Shown in pieces: positions 15,452 through 22,435 of a stretch of DNA of 22,435 nt. The notes below the pieces were generated by a model. It was given only the letters and a program-made list of their open reading frames with translations. It was not told the origin of the DNA and searched no databases. The stretch comes from DAOOVD01 sp035369845 (GTDB taxonomy: Bacteria; Bacillota; Desulfotomaculia; Desulfotomaculales; Pelotomaculaceae): the NCBI GenBank assembly GCA_035369845.1, contig DAOOVD010000042.1, forward strand, positions 1 to 22,435, written 5' to 3'. How positions within the stretch are numbered: the stretch's first letter is position 1; each line of letters starts with the position of its first letter. A program made the translations under genes and the position numbers.

Positions 15452-15585
15452 TACTCTCTAATCCTTACTTCGCATTAGAACATTCCTTTAACATTGCCAA
15501 TCCGTTACTTGCCAATGATGAATCGCCAAGGATACTCCCGATCTGATGAAGCCGTTAAAAAATTGAAATATATGATGATGAAATA

Positions 15586-15608
15586 GAGGGAAATGCCCTC
15601 TTTTTTTT
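15586..15608 (+). terminator. Intrinsic terminator ending the restriction island
   Basis: GAGGG (15586-15590) pairs with CCCTC (15596-15600) over a five-base loop, followed by eight T residues. It lies 135 bp after the macro-domain gene and before the next promoter. Confidence 0.85.
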
Positions 15609-15716
15609 GTAATCTTGCTCATAAAGTAGTCCTGCCAGGCAAGATTTTTGCATGTGCATATTTTACAGGATAAATGGGACTTGATTTTCCGCAATCTGCC
15701 CTGTATGTCGGGTCTC

Positions 15717-15745
15717 GAAGATTGAGAAATTTATTGACAATCTTC
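15717..15745. promoter_or_regulatory. Inverted repeat overlapping the -35 box (possible operator)
   Basis: GAAGATTG (15717-15724) and CAATCTTC (15738-15745) are exact reverse complements with a 13-base spacer. The right arm overlaps the TTGACA -35 box, so a dimeric repressor bound here would block the promoter. No candidate regulator is adjacent. Confidence 0.5.
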
Positions 15746-15763
15746 AAACTTTTCAGATATTCT
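15734..15763 (+). promoter_or_regulatory. Promoter of the metallo-hydrolase gene
   Basis: A perfect -35 TTGACA (15734-15739) and a -10 TATTCT (15758-15763, 4 of 6) are separated by 18 bases. Transcription would begin about 70 bases before the ATG at 15839. Confidence 0.6.
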
Positions 15764-15838
15764 TTATCTAAGTCACTGGCGTCAAACGGTACTGTCCGGT
15801 TCAAACCCGGCTTAAAATAATCGAGAAGGGGTTTTAAA

Positions 15839-16774
15839 ATGCCGTCTGTTACGAGCCTGGGCAACGGGATCTACCAGATTGACCTGTTTGATCAGGAACC
15901 GGAAAGAACTTCCTGTTATCTCATAGCGGCCGGTGAAATCGCCCTGATTGAAACGGGGGCTTCCCCCGGCGCCGGTTGCCTGATGGAAGCGCTGAAGCAC
16001 CTCGGAATACCGGCGGAAAGGGTCGGGCACATCATCGTCACCCACATCCATCTGGACCATGCGGGCGGCGCCGGTGTGGCCGCCGGGCTTCTGCCCAACG
16101 CGAAGGTTCATGTCCATCCCCGGGGGGCGAGGCACCTGATCGATCCCTCCCGGCTCATCGCCGGCGCCAAAAACATATACGGCAATCGTTTCAATCAGTT
16201 GTTCGGCGAAATTGTACCTGTTCCTCCGGAGAGGGTGCGCACGCCGGAGGACGGGGAAAGCCTCGACCTGGGGGGAGGAAGGGTTTTGACTTTTTACCAC
16301 GCCGCCGGTCACGCCAGACACCATTTTGTGGTCCACGACCCGGCGAGCCGGGGGGTTTTCAGCGGCGACGCCCTCGGTATACGCTTTTGCGCGCTGAGCA
16401 GGCTGGTCGGGTATGATTTCACCATGCCTTCCACTCCACCGCCGGAGTTCGATCCCGTTGCAGCGGCGGACACCTATGACCGCATCGGCGCGCTCGACAT
16501 AGAAAACATTTACTTCACCCACTTCGGGAAGGCGGGAGGGGCATCAGCCGTTATCAAACGCAACAGGGAACTGGTCGGGAGTTTCGAGTCGGCCGGGCGG
16601 CGGGTGCTTGAGCAGGGCGGCGGCGCGAAAGAGATCGAGGAAGTTCTGTGGCGGATGGTCATGGAGGAACTGGGCGGGAGCGGGCTTGCGGACAGGGAAC
16701 ACCCGGCGGTAAAATTCCTGGCGCTCGACGTTGAACTCAACGCGGCGGGTATCGGCCATTTTGTTGGAAAATAA
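15839..16774 (+). CDS. Metallo-beta-lactamase fold hydrolase
   Basis: A 311-residue cytoplasmic metallo-hydrolase. The zinc-binding signature THIHLDHAGG gives H69, H71, D73 and H74; further ligands are probably the His in AAGHARHH, the Asp in FSGDALG and the His in YFTHFGKAGG, so the dinuclear site appears complete. The N-terminus (LGNGIYQIDLF, IALIETGASPG) is typical of the glyoxalase-II-like branch. The C-terminal 80 residues are helical, an extension seen in several MBL subgroups. The substrate is unknown; thioester or lactone hydrolysis is a guess. AAGGGG precedes the ATG by about seven bases. It seems monocistronic with its own promoter. Confidence 0.88.
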   Translation: MPSVTSLGNGIYQIDLFDQEPERTSCYLIAAGEIALIETGASPGAGCLMEALKHLGIPAERVGHIIVTHIHLDHAGGAGVAAGLLPNAKVHVHPRGARHLIDPSRLIAGAKNIYGNRFNQLFGEIVPVPPERVRTPEDGESLDLGGGRVLTFYHAAGHARHHFVVHDPASRGVFSGDALGIRFCALSRLVGYDFTMPSTPPPEFDPVAAADTYDRIGALDIENIYFTHFGKAGGASAVIKRNRELVGSFESAGRRVLEQGGGAKEIEEVLWRMVMEELGGSGLADREHPAVKFLALDVELNAAGIGHFVGK

Positions 16775-16803
16775 AGAAAAACCATTATTACGTCGCTCTT
16801 TTT

Positions 16804-16834
16804 GTGAGAATCTCACAGCCCTTTAAATAAAGGG
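16804..16834 (+). repeat. Two tandem perfect inverted repeats
   Basis: GTGAGA-A-TCTCAC (16804-16816) is a perfect 6-bp inverted repeat with a one-base centre. Two bases later, CCCTTT-AAAT-AAAGGG (16819-16834) is a second perfect 6-bp repeat, followed by ATTTCCTTTT. They lie between the hydrolase stop and the kinase gene. The second could act as a weak terminator; the first is too tight for a hairpin loop and looks more like a protein-binding site. Confidence 0.5.
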
Positions 16835-16920
16835 ATTTCCTTTTAGAATGTGGAATAAGAATATTAACGGGTTTAAGTATCCGGCTTTCTTTGGCATAAT
16901 TTTTTAAAGAGGGTGATGCT

Positions 16921-18258
16921 GTGAACAGTCTGAATGACATAACCGGCGGCATTATCCTGCGGTGGGGATTGATCCAGCTTCCGGTTGCGGTTTTGCTGCT
17001 CGTTATTGCGCCGGGTCTCTGGGAAGCAATTGTCTCCATGGTTGTCGCAAATGTCGTCGGAACCTATCTGATCATAGATTTCCTGCAGAAACACAAGGGT
17101 GTCAGGCTGAAACTGGATGAACACCCCATTGATCCGACGCTGCAGATAGCAAATGAAACCCTCCCCTACCTCAGGCGGGGTTTGAACGAAGAAACGGCCC
17201 AAAAGACTGCCGAAATCATCCTGAAGATCAGTGACGTTTCCGCGGTTGCCATAACCGACAGGGAAAAGGTACTGGCTTATATAGGGGAATGTTCCGATCA
17301 CCACAAAGCGGGCGGCCCGATTATAACCTACGCCACCAAACAGGCGATCCAGACCGGCGAACTGATCATCATCAAGGACAAGAAGGGGCTCAACTGTCCG
17401 GAAAAAAACTGCTCCCTTCAGGCGGCAGTAATTGCCCCCCTCAAATGCAAAGGAGAAGTAGCCGGCAGCGTCAAGCTGTACCAGACCAGCCAGGGCGACC
17501 TGCAGCCGGCTGTGATCAAGCTTGCCCTTGCCGTGGCGCAGTTGCTGAGCCTTCAGATGGAACTCGCCGAGCTCGACCGGCAGGCCCAACTGGTGACCAA
17601 AGCGGAACTGGACGCCCTTCACGCCCAGATAAACCCCCACTTTTTGTTCAACACCTTGAACACGATCATCACCTACAGCAGGACTCATCCGGAAACGGCG
17701 CGAAGGCTTTTGATCCGGCTGGCTTCGTTTTTCCGCCAGGCTTTAAAAAGGCACGGCCACTTCAACACTTTGCGGGAGGAAATAGAGTATGTGAATACCT
17801 ATCTCATACTTGAAAAAGCCAGGTTTCGCGAAAAACTGAGGATAAAAAGGGATATTGACCAGACCTTGCTTGACTGCCGGGTGCCGGTCCTGACCCTGCA
17901 GCCCCTTGTGGAAAACGCCATCAAACACGGCATTCAGCCCAAGGTGGGCGCCGGCACCGTGCAGATTACGGCTAAACTGTTCAACGGGGAGTTGCTTTTT
18001 GTTATCGCTGACGACGGTGTCGGTATCGACAGGGAGATGATGCCGAAAATTCTGCTGCCCTGGGTGGGCTCGGGCAACGGGGTAGGTTTGAGCAACGTTC
18101 ACGAACGCTTGAAGAGTCTTTTCGGAGAGGATTACGGATTGCGGATTGTGAGCGAGGCGGGCAAGGGCACTTCCGTATACGTCAGAGTTCCCCTTAATGA
18201 CGACGCTTTTGACGAAGGGGGCTATATAGGTGAAACTCAAAGTGCTTATTGTGGATGA
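16921..18258 (+). CDS. LytS-family sensor histidine kinase
   Basis: A 445-residue membrane histidine kinase. Two hydrophobic segments (about residues 12-31 and 36-55) anchor it; a GAF-like sensor (about 75-215) follows, with HHKAGGPIITYATKQAIQTGE and NCPEKNCSLQAAVIAPL; then the His_kinase (LytS) domain with LDALHAQINPHFLFNTLN (phospho-acceptor H240) and an ATPase domain with VENAIKHG, DDGVGID and GVGLSNVHERL. It should sense a signal and phosphorylate the next gene product. Classical LytS has a larger multi-helix sensor (5TMR-LYT), which is absent here. Start GTG 16921 after GAGGGTGAT. The last 29 bp overlap the response-regulator gene. Confidence 0.93.
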   Translation: MNSLNDITGGIILRWGLIQLPVAVLLLVIAPGLWEAIVSMVVANVVGTYLIIDFLQKHKGVRLKLDEHPIDPTLQIANETLPYLRRGLNEETAQKTAEIILKISDVSAVAITDREKVLAYIGECSDHHKAGGPIITYATKQAIQTGELIIIKDKKGLNCPEKNCSLQAAVIAPLKCKGEVAGSVKLYQTSQGDLQPAVIKLALAVAQLLSLQMELAELDRQAQLVTKAELDALHAQINPHFLFNTLNTIITYSRTHPETARRLLIRLASFFRQALKRHGHFNTLREEIEYVNTYLILEKARFREKLRIKRDIDQTLLDCRVPVLTLQPLVENAIKHGIQPKVGAGTVQITAKLFNGELLFVIADDGVGIDREMMPKILLPWVGSGNGVGLSNVHERLKSLFGEDYGLRIVSEAGKGTSVYVRVPLNDDAFDEGGYIGETQSAYCG

Positions 18259-19027
18259 CGAATACCCGGCCAGGCAGGAACTCAGATATGCCCTGAGCAA
18301 TTTCGACAACGTGGAGATAGTGGGAGAGGCTGCAAACGCCCAGGAAGCCCTCGCCTTGATTAAGGCGCTCGATTACCAGATACTTTTTCTGGACATATCG
18401 ATGCCCGGCATGAGCGGGCTGGAACTGGGCGCGGCAATACAGGAGTTGCCGAGGCGGCCTTATATAATATTTGTAACCGCCTATGACGAGTACGCCGTTT
18501 CGGCTTTTGAGGTCAACGCGGTGGACTACATCCTGAAGCCTGTTGAGCCCAAACGCCTGAAAAAAGCTATTGACAAGGTGATCAAGCTTACCCAGGAGAC
18601 ATCTTTTGCGGAGTCGCTTGTAGACAGCCGGGAAGATCAGGTTTCCCGGGAAAGGGAAGCAAAATCGCCGGGGCAGTTTCACAGTCAGATAAAAATTGAC
18701 CGGATCACCGCGGAAAAACAGGGAAAGACCTTCCTCGTCAGGGAATCGGACATATTCTATGCCTTCACCGAGCAGGACTATGTTTATATCAAGACATTCT
18801 CCGACAAACTGTACACCCGCTTTACCCTGAAGGAACTGGAAGCCCGGCTGAATCCGCAGGTGTTTTTCCGGACGCACCGCTGCTACCTGGTAAACCTGCA
18901 CAAGGTTAAAGAGATCGTTCCCTTCTTTAACGGCACCTACAACCTGATTGTGGAAGACAAGGAACGCAGCGAGGTCCCGGTAAGCCGCGCCCAGGGCAAA
19001 AAGCTGAGAAAAATTTTGGGCTTTTAG
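18230..19027 (+). CDS. LytR/AlgR-family response regulator (LytTR DNA-binding)
   Basis: A 265-residue response regulator. The receiver domain (1-120) has acidic residues D9 and D10, phospho-acceptor D55 in FLDISMPGMSG, the conserved Thr in FVTAYDEYA and Lys in YILKPVE. A charged linker (about 120-155) leads to a LytTR DNA-binding domain (about 160-262) with DIFYAFTEQDYVYIKT, FFRTHRCYLVN and VPVSRAQGKKLRKIL. It overlaps the kinase gene by 29 bp, starting at GTG 18230 after GAAGGGGGC, so the pair is co-translated. Its targets are not evident in the window; no lrgAB- or cstA-like transporter is adjacent. Confidence 0.94.
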   Translation: MKLKVLIVDDEYPARQELRYALSNFDNVEIVGEAANAQEALALIKALDYQILFLDISMPGMSGLELGAAIQELPRRPYIIFVTAYDEYAVSAFEVNAVDYILKPVEPKRLKKAIDKVIKLTQETSFAESLVDSREDQVSREREAKSPGQFHSQIKIDRITAEKQGKTFLVRESDIFYAFTEQDYVYIKTFSDKLYTRFTLKELEARLNPQVFFRTHRCYLVNLHKVKEIVPFFNGTYNLIVEDKERSEVPVSRAQGKKLRKILGF

Positions 19028-19120
19028 CGGTGCGGCATGGGATTTCCCGCTTGTTGGAGAATTTGATAAAATGGACTGCAAGCATTGAAATGAGCAGTTT
19101 TACGTTTGCCAGGAGGTGCG

Positions 19121-19579
19121 GTGGATAATTTGAGCAATGGGCTCATCGCTGCCGGAATTGCCGGAGTGGGAACCGATATAGTCGAGATTGAAAGGATAAA
19201 GCGGGCTGCCGAGCGCAGCGGCGGCCGGTTTCTGGAAAGAGTGTTCACGCCGGCGGAGAGGAGTTACTGCGACGCGAAACACGGCCGGTTTGCCAGCTAT
19301 GCCGCCCGTTTCGCCGCCAAAGAAGCCGTGCTGAAAGCTTTGGGATGCGGCCTGCGTTTCGGATGGAAGGATATAGAGATTGTCCGGACCGGCGGCCGGC
19401 GCCCGGAGGTTTTTCTTCATGGGCCGGCTTTTGATTTCGCGGAAAAAAAGGGAATCTCCGCAGTGCTGGTCAGCATGTCCCACGATCATGAGCGTGCGGT
19501 TGCTTTCGCTCTCGCGGCGGGTGCGCCATGCCTTGAACCGCGCGGGCGGCCTGCGGTTCAAAGGTGCGGGGAGGGATGA
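19121..19579 (+). CDS. acpS: Holo-[acyl-carrier-protein] synthase AcpS
   Basis: A 152-residue phosphopantetheinyl transferase that converts apo-ACP to holo-ACP using coenzyme A. The two family motifs are present: GVGTDIVEIERIKRA (Mg-binding Asp) and ARFAAKEAVLKALG (Glu). RVFTPAERSYCD and VSMSHDHERAVAFAL are also typical. The usual enzyme is about 120-130 residues; here there is an N-terminal lead and an 18-residue C-terminal extension after FALAAG that overlaps the next gene. GTG 19121 lies four bases after AGGAGG, which is tight; TTG 19130 is an alternative start. The acpS-nnr order is common in Firmicutes. Confidence 0.92.
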   Translation: MDNLSNGLIAAGIAGVGTDIVEIERIKRAAERSGGRFLERVFTPAERSYCDAKHGRFASYAARFAAKEAVLKALGCGLRFGWKDIEIVRTGGRRPEVFLHGPAFDFAEKKGISAVLVSMSHDHERAVAFALAAGAPCLEPRGRPAVQRCGEG

Positions 19580-19581
19580 AT

Positions 19582-21132
19582 TTGCGGGTAGTGACTGCAG
19601 AGGAAATGAAGGCGCTGGACAGGGCCGCCATAGAACAATACGGAATTCCCGGCTTGGTTTTGATGGAAAACGCCGGCCGGTGTGTGGTCGAGGTAATCCG
19701 GCAGGTGCTCGGGGAAGTCCGGGACAAGGTCATAACCGTTTTTATTGGGAAAGGGAACAACGGCGGCGACGGTCTCGTGATAGCCCGCCACCTTCTGAAC
19801 GCCGGCGCCGGTGTAAAAGTGCTTTCACTGGTCAACCCGGATGAAATCAAGGGGGACGCGAAGGCAAATCTCGAAATCTGGCGCAAGATGGAACAGAAGG
19901 TTTTCTCGCTGCACCACGGCGATGTCATCAACGTTGTCCGGCTGGCGCTGATGAATACCGATCTGATTGTCGACGCCATCTTCGGCACCGGTTTCAGGGG
20001 CAGGGCGGGAGAAAAGGCCGGTCGTGTTATCGAGGCGCTGAACGGGAGCGGCAAGCCAATCGTGGCCGTTGACGTTCCTTCGGGTTTGGATGCCGACACC
20101 GGCAAAGTAAGGGGGCCGTGCATACAGGCAGCCCATACGGTTACCTTCGCTTTGCCCAAGCTGGGACTGATCCTGGAGCCCGGCGCCGGTTACGCCGGCC
20201 GGCTGCATATTACGGACATCTCCATACCGTCTGTTCTTGTGGAAAAGACCTGCCCGCAGAGATACCTCATAACCGCCGGCCTCGTAAAAGAATGGCTGCC
20301 CTCCCGCCCTTCGGCAGCCCACAAAGGAGACTTCGGACGCGTTCTGGTTGTCGCCGGCTCGAAGGGAATGACCGGAGCGGCGTGTCTGGCAGGTGAAGCG
20401 GCCTTGCGGGCCGGGGCGGGCCTGGTGACCGTGGCAGTTCCGGAAACACTGCACGGTATTATGGAAGCCAAGCTTACGGAGGTCATGACCAGCCCGCTCC
20501 CCGATAACGGAAGCGGCTACCTGAGCAGGGAGGCCGGACAGAAAATTCTCGCCCTGCTCGAGAGAGCGGACGTGCTTGCCATCGGGCCCGGCCTTTCCAC
20601 CGGCCCGGAGGTTGTGGCGTTGATAAAAGAGCTTCTTCCCTCAATCAGAGTGCCGGTCGTCCTTGACGCCGACGCCCTCAACGCTGTTGCAGGAGAGGGC
20701 GGCATACTGAGAAGGATCCCCGCTCCGGCGGTGATCACTCCCCATCCCGGCGAACTGGCCAGGCTGATGGGTATGACGGCCGGGGAAATTCAGGAGGATA
20801 GAATTGCGGCTGCAGGCAGGGCGGCAGACATGTGGAACACCGTGGTGCTGCTGAAGGGGGCGCGCACGGTGATAGCCGCACCAGACGGGGCGGTATACAT
20901 CAACCCGACCGGGAACCAGGGCATGGCTACGGGCGGAAGCGGCGATGTGTTGACCGGAGTGGTGGCCGCCTTGCTCGGACAGGGGCTGGAGCCCGCCCGG
21001 GCGGCGGCCGCAGGCGCATACATTCACGGACTTGCAGGTGACATTGCTGCCGGGGAAAAAGGAATGACGGGTATGACTGCCGGCGACATTCTTTCAGCCC
21101 TCCCCGCTGCTACGCGCGAACTCGTATCTTGA
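19582..21132 (+). CDS. nnr: Bifunctional NAD(P)H-hydrate epimerase / ADP-dependent dehydratase
   Basis: A 516-residue fusion that repairs hydrated NADH and NADPH. The N-terminal YjeF_N half (about 1-215) epimerises the R and S hydrates: LVLMENAG, FIGKGNNGGDGLVIARHLL and DAIFGTGFRG. The C-terminal ribokinase-like half (about 225-510) is the dehydratase: KGDFGRVLVVAGSKGMTGAA, IGPGLSTGPEV, VVLDADALNAVAG, VITPHPGELARLMG and GNQGMATGGSGDVLTG. TTG 19582 is preferred because GGGGAGGG is six bases upstream and homologs begin MRVVTAEEM; ATG 19576 (in an ATGA overlap with the acpS stop) lies directly against that site. Both halves are complete. Confidence 0.95.
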   Translation: MRVVTAEEMKALDRAAIEQYGIPGLVLMENAGRCVVEVIRQVLGEVRDKVITVFIGKGNNGGDGLVIARHLLNAGAGVKVLSLVNPDEIKGDAKANLEIWRKMEQKVFSLHHGDVINVVRLALMNTDLIVDAIFGTGFRGRAGEKAGRVIEALNGSGKPIVAVDVPSGLDADTGKVRGPCIQAAHTVTFALPKLGLILEPGAGYAGRLHITDISIPSVLVEKTCPQRYLITAGLVKEWLPSRPSAAHKGDFGRVLVVAGSKGMTGAACLAGEAALRAGAGLVTVAVPETLHGIMEAKLTEVMTSPLPDNGSGYLSREAGQKILALLERADVLAIGPGLSTGPEVVALIKELLPSIRVPVVLDADALNAVAGEGGILRRIPAPAVITPHPGELARLMGMTAGEIQEDRIAAAGRAADMWNTVVLLKGARTVIAAPDGAVYINPTGNQGMATGGSGDVLTGVVAALLGQGLEPARAAAAGAYIHGLAGDIAAGEKGMTGMTAGDILSALPAATRELVS

Positions 21133-21157
21133 GGAAAAATGTGAAGAGGTGGTAGAC

Positions 21158-22321
21158 TTGATTATCGGCGTTCCAAAAGAAGTAAAACAGGACGAAGACC
21201 GGGTGGCGCTCACGCCTGCGGGTGTTCAGGCTTTTAAAACAGACGGTCACGAGGTGCTGATTCAGACCGGCGCGGGATTGGGAAGCGGTATCTGCGACGA
21301 GGCTTTTTCGGCGGCAGGGGCCGAACTGGTGGGCGACCCTGCCGAAATCTTTCAGCGCGCCAATATGATTCTCAAGGTAAAGGAACCGCTCCCCCAGGAG
21401 TTCGGTCTTTTGAAAGAGGAACAGATGCTGTTCGCATATCTGCACCTGGCAAGCGAGCCCGAACTCGCCAAAGTATTGATTGAAAAGAAAATTACGGCGA
21501 TTGCATACGAAACTATCGAACTGGACAGCGGCGTGCTCCCCCTGCTTACCCCCATGAGCGAAATCGCCGGCAAGATGGCCGTGCAGGTCGGCGCTTATTT
21601 TCTTGAAAAGCCTTGCGGTGGAAAAGGGGTGCTTCTCGGCGGAGTGCCGGGAGTGGCGGCGGCGGATGTGGTCATAATCGGGGCCGGAACAGTAGGTTCA
21701 AACGCCGCAAAGGTCGCGGTGGGCATGGGCGCCCAGGTTACCATAATAGATAAGAACCTCAACCGGCTGCGTTACCTTGACGATCTTTACCGCGGGAGAG
21801 TAAAAACCCTGGCTTCCAACCAGTTTAACATCGAACAGTCGGTCCGTTACGCCGACCTGCTGATAGGGGCGGTGCTGGTAGTCGGGGCCAAAGCGCCCAA
21901 GCTGGTTACGGAGGAAATGGTGAAGCAGATGAAGACAGGCTCTGTTATTGTCGACGTGGATGTCGACCAGGGAGGTTCCATTGAGACCATAGACCGCGCA
22001 ACCACTCACAGCAATCCTGTTTATGAAAAATACGGGGTCATTCACTATGCGGTTGCGAACATGCCGGGCGCGGTGGCCAGGACTTCCACGTTCGCCTTTA
22101 CCAACGCCACGCTGCCCTACGCCGTTCAACTGGCCAACCGCGGTTTTATCAAAGCCGTTACCGGCAACCGCGCGCTTGCCCGCGGTGTCAACGCTTATAA
22201 GGGCAAAATTACCTGCCGGGCGGTCGGCGAGTCGCTGGGCATGGAGTCGTGCGACCTCGGCGAGATGATCAGGAGTGACGCGGCCCGTTCGTTTATTAAA
22301 AGATTTGAAAATAAGAATTAG
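21158..22321 (+). CDS. ald: Alanine dehydrogenase
   Basis: A 387-residue NAD-dependent enzyme interconverting alanine and pyruvate plus ammonia. It begins IIGVPKEVKQDEDRVALTPAGV; pyruvate-binding Lys in ILKVKEPLP and the catalytic His in YLHLASE are in place. LTPMSEIAGKMAVQVGAYFLEK, the Rossmann segment VIIGAGTVGSNAAKVAVGMGA and the catalytic Asp in DQGG follow, then VANMPGAVARTSTFAFTNATLPY. The segment before DQGG reads VDVDV where VDVAI is usual. TTG 21158 is chosen because AGAGGTGG ends five bases upstream and homologs start MIIGVPKE; GTG 21149 is a less likely start. It lies 25 bp after nnr and probably shares its transcript. Confidence 0.95.
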   Translation: MIIGVPKEVKQDEDRVALTPAGVQAFKTDGHEVLIQTGAGLGSGICDEAFSAAGAELVGDPAEIFQRANMILKVKEPLPQEFGLLKEEQMLFAYLHLASEPELAKVLIEKKITAIAYETIELDSGVLPLLTPMSEIAGKMAVQVGAYFLEKPCGGKGVLLGGVPGVAAADVVIIGAGTVGSNAAKVAVGMGAQVTIIDKNLNRLRYLDDLYRGRVKTLASNQFNIEQSVRYADLLIGAVLVVGAKAPKLVTEEMVKQMKTGSVIVDVDVDQGGSIETIDRATTHSNPVYEKYGVIHYAVANMPGAVARTSTFAFTNATLPYAVQLANRGFIKAVTGNRALARGVNAYKGKITCRAVGESLGMESCDLGEMIRSDAARSFIKRFENKN

Positions 22322-22435
22322 CATGGGTCGTCCCTGATGTTTCCCCGGCAGGTTTTGTCGGGCAGGGTTGCCGCCAGGCGATTTAACTCTCCCCGCCGGG
22401 AAGTCCCCGCGCCTTCCGCCTTCCTTGCTCGCGAA
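22322..22435. other. Non-coding tail of the window
   Basis: 114 bp after alanine dehydrogenase with no open frame of note, no clear terminator and no recognisable promoter. GC-rich; the next feature lies beyond the window. Confidence 0.5.

Larger units (their letters stand above)
15452..15838 (+). other. 387-bp AT-rich intergenic region
   Basis: No convincing gene. The stretch holds a terminator (15586-15608), an inverted repeat (15717-15745) and a promoter (15734-15763). A 23-codon open frame at 15515-15586 ends just before the terminator but has no ribosome site and no recognisable product. The minus-strand open frame covering 15619-15864 runs over the promoter and the next gene's start and looks spurious. 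Confidence 0.6.

Noticed and set aside
15515..15586. Plus-strand 23-codon open frame just before the terminator
   Set aside because: No ribosome site and no homology I recognise; the position before a terminator is suggestive but not enough. It may be a gene remnant.
15619..15864. Minus-strand 81-codon open frame in the 15452-15838 intergenic region
   Set aside because: It covers the TTGACA promoter, the inverted repeat and the start of the hydrolase gene, has no good ribosome site and no recognisable protein family.
1..22435. CRISPR arrays, tRNA and rRNA genes, insertion sequences
   Set aside because: No regularly spaced repeats, no cloverleaf-like segment with a T-loop motif, and no transposase-like protein were seen on either strand.

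Overview
This window looks like a chromosomal segment of an anaerobic Gram-positive bacterium of the Clostridia, most like the Peptococcaceae (Desulfotomaculum/Pelotomaculum type). The reasons are a riboswitch-controlled thiS-thiG-thiH-thiE-thiC operon with the oxygen-sensitive ThiH route, a short ThiC, an acpS-nnr-ald run, strong AGGAGG-type ribosome sites and many GTG/TTG starts. The lineage is inferred from gene content, not from a database match.

Layout. 1-1215 (minus): start of rmuC, cut by the window edge. 1473-2762 (minus): a 12-helix MFS exporter. 2941-7288 (plus): promoter, TPP riboswitch with terminator, then the thiamin operon thiSGHEC. 7305-7655 (minus): a small coiled-coil protein, divergent from a flavin-reductase-family gene (7791-8372, plus) that ends in a good terminator. 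8635-15451 (plus): a five-gene accessory island described below. 15586-15838: terminator and a promoter with an overlapping inverted repeat. 15839-16774: metallo-beta-lactamase-fold hydrolase. 16921-19027: LytS/LytR-type two-component pair with overlapping genes. 19121-22321: acpS, bifunctional NAD(P)H-hydrate repair enzyme and alanine dehydrogenase.

The island is the most interesting part. It is a type III restriction-modification operon (res at 8635, mod at 12898), but two tightly coupled genes sit between res and mod: a three-Cys-motif partner (TcmP) with the signature of a Rossmann methyltransferase, and a Gp37/Gp68 (DUF5131) protein with a CX6CX2C cluster that suggests a non-canonical radical-SAM enzyme. 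A macro-domain (ADP-ribose-processing) gene follows mod. The TcmP/DUF5131 pair is far poorer in GC than res and mod, and so is the central target-recognition part of mod, which indicates a mosaic assembled from different sources. I propose, as inference only, that this is an extended type III system in which a DNA modification or repair activity and an ADP-ribose-related activity are coupled to restriction.

The thiamin genes cover thiazole synthesis (ThiS, ThiG, ThiH), pyrimidine synthesis (ThiC) and the joining step (ThiE). ThiF, ThiD and the final kinase are not in the window.
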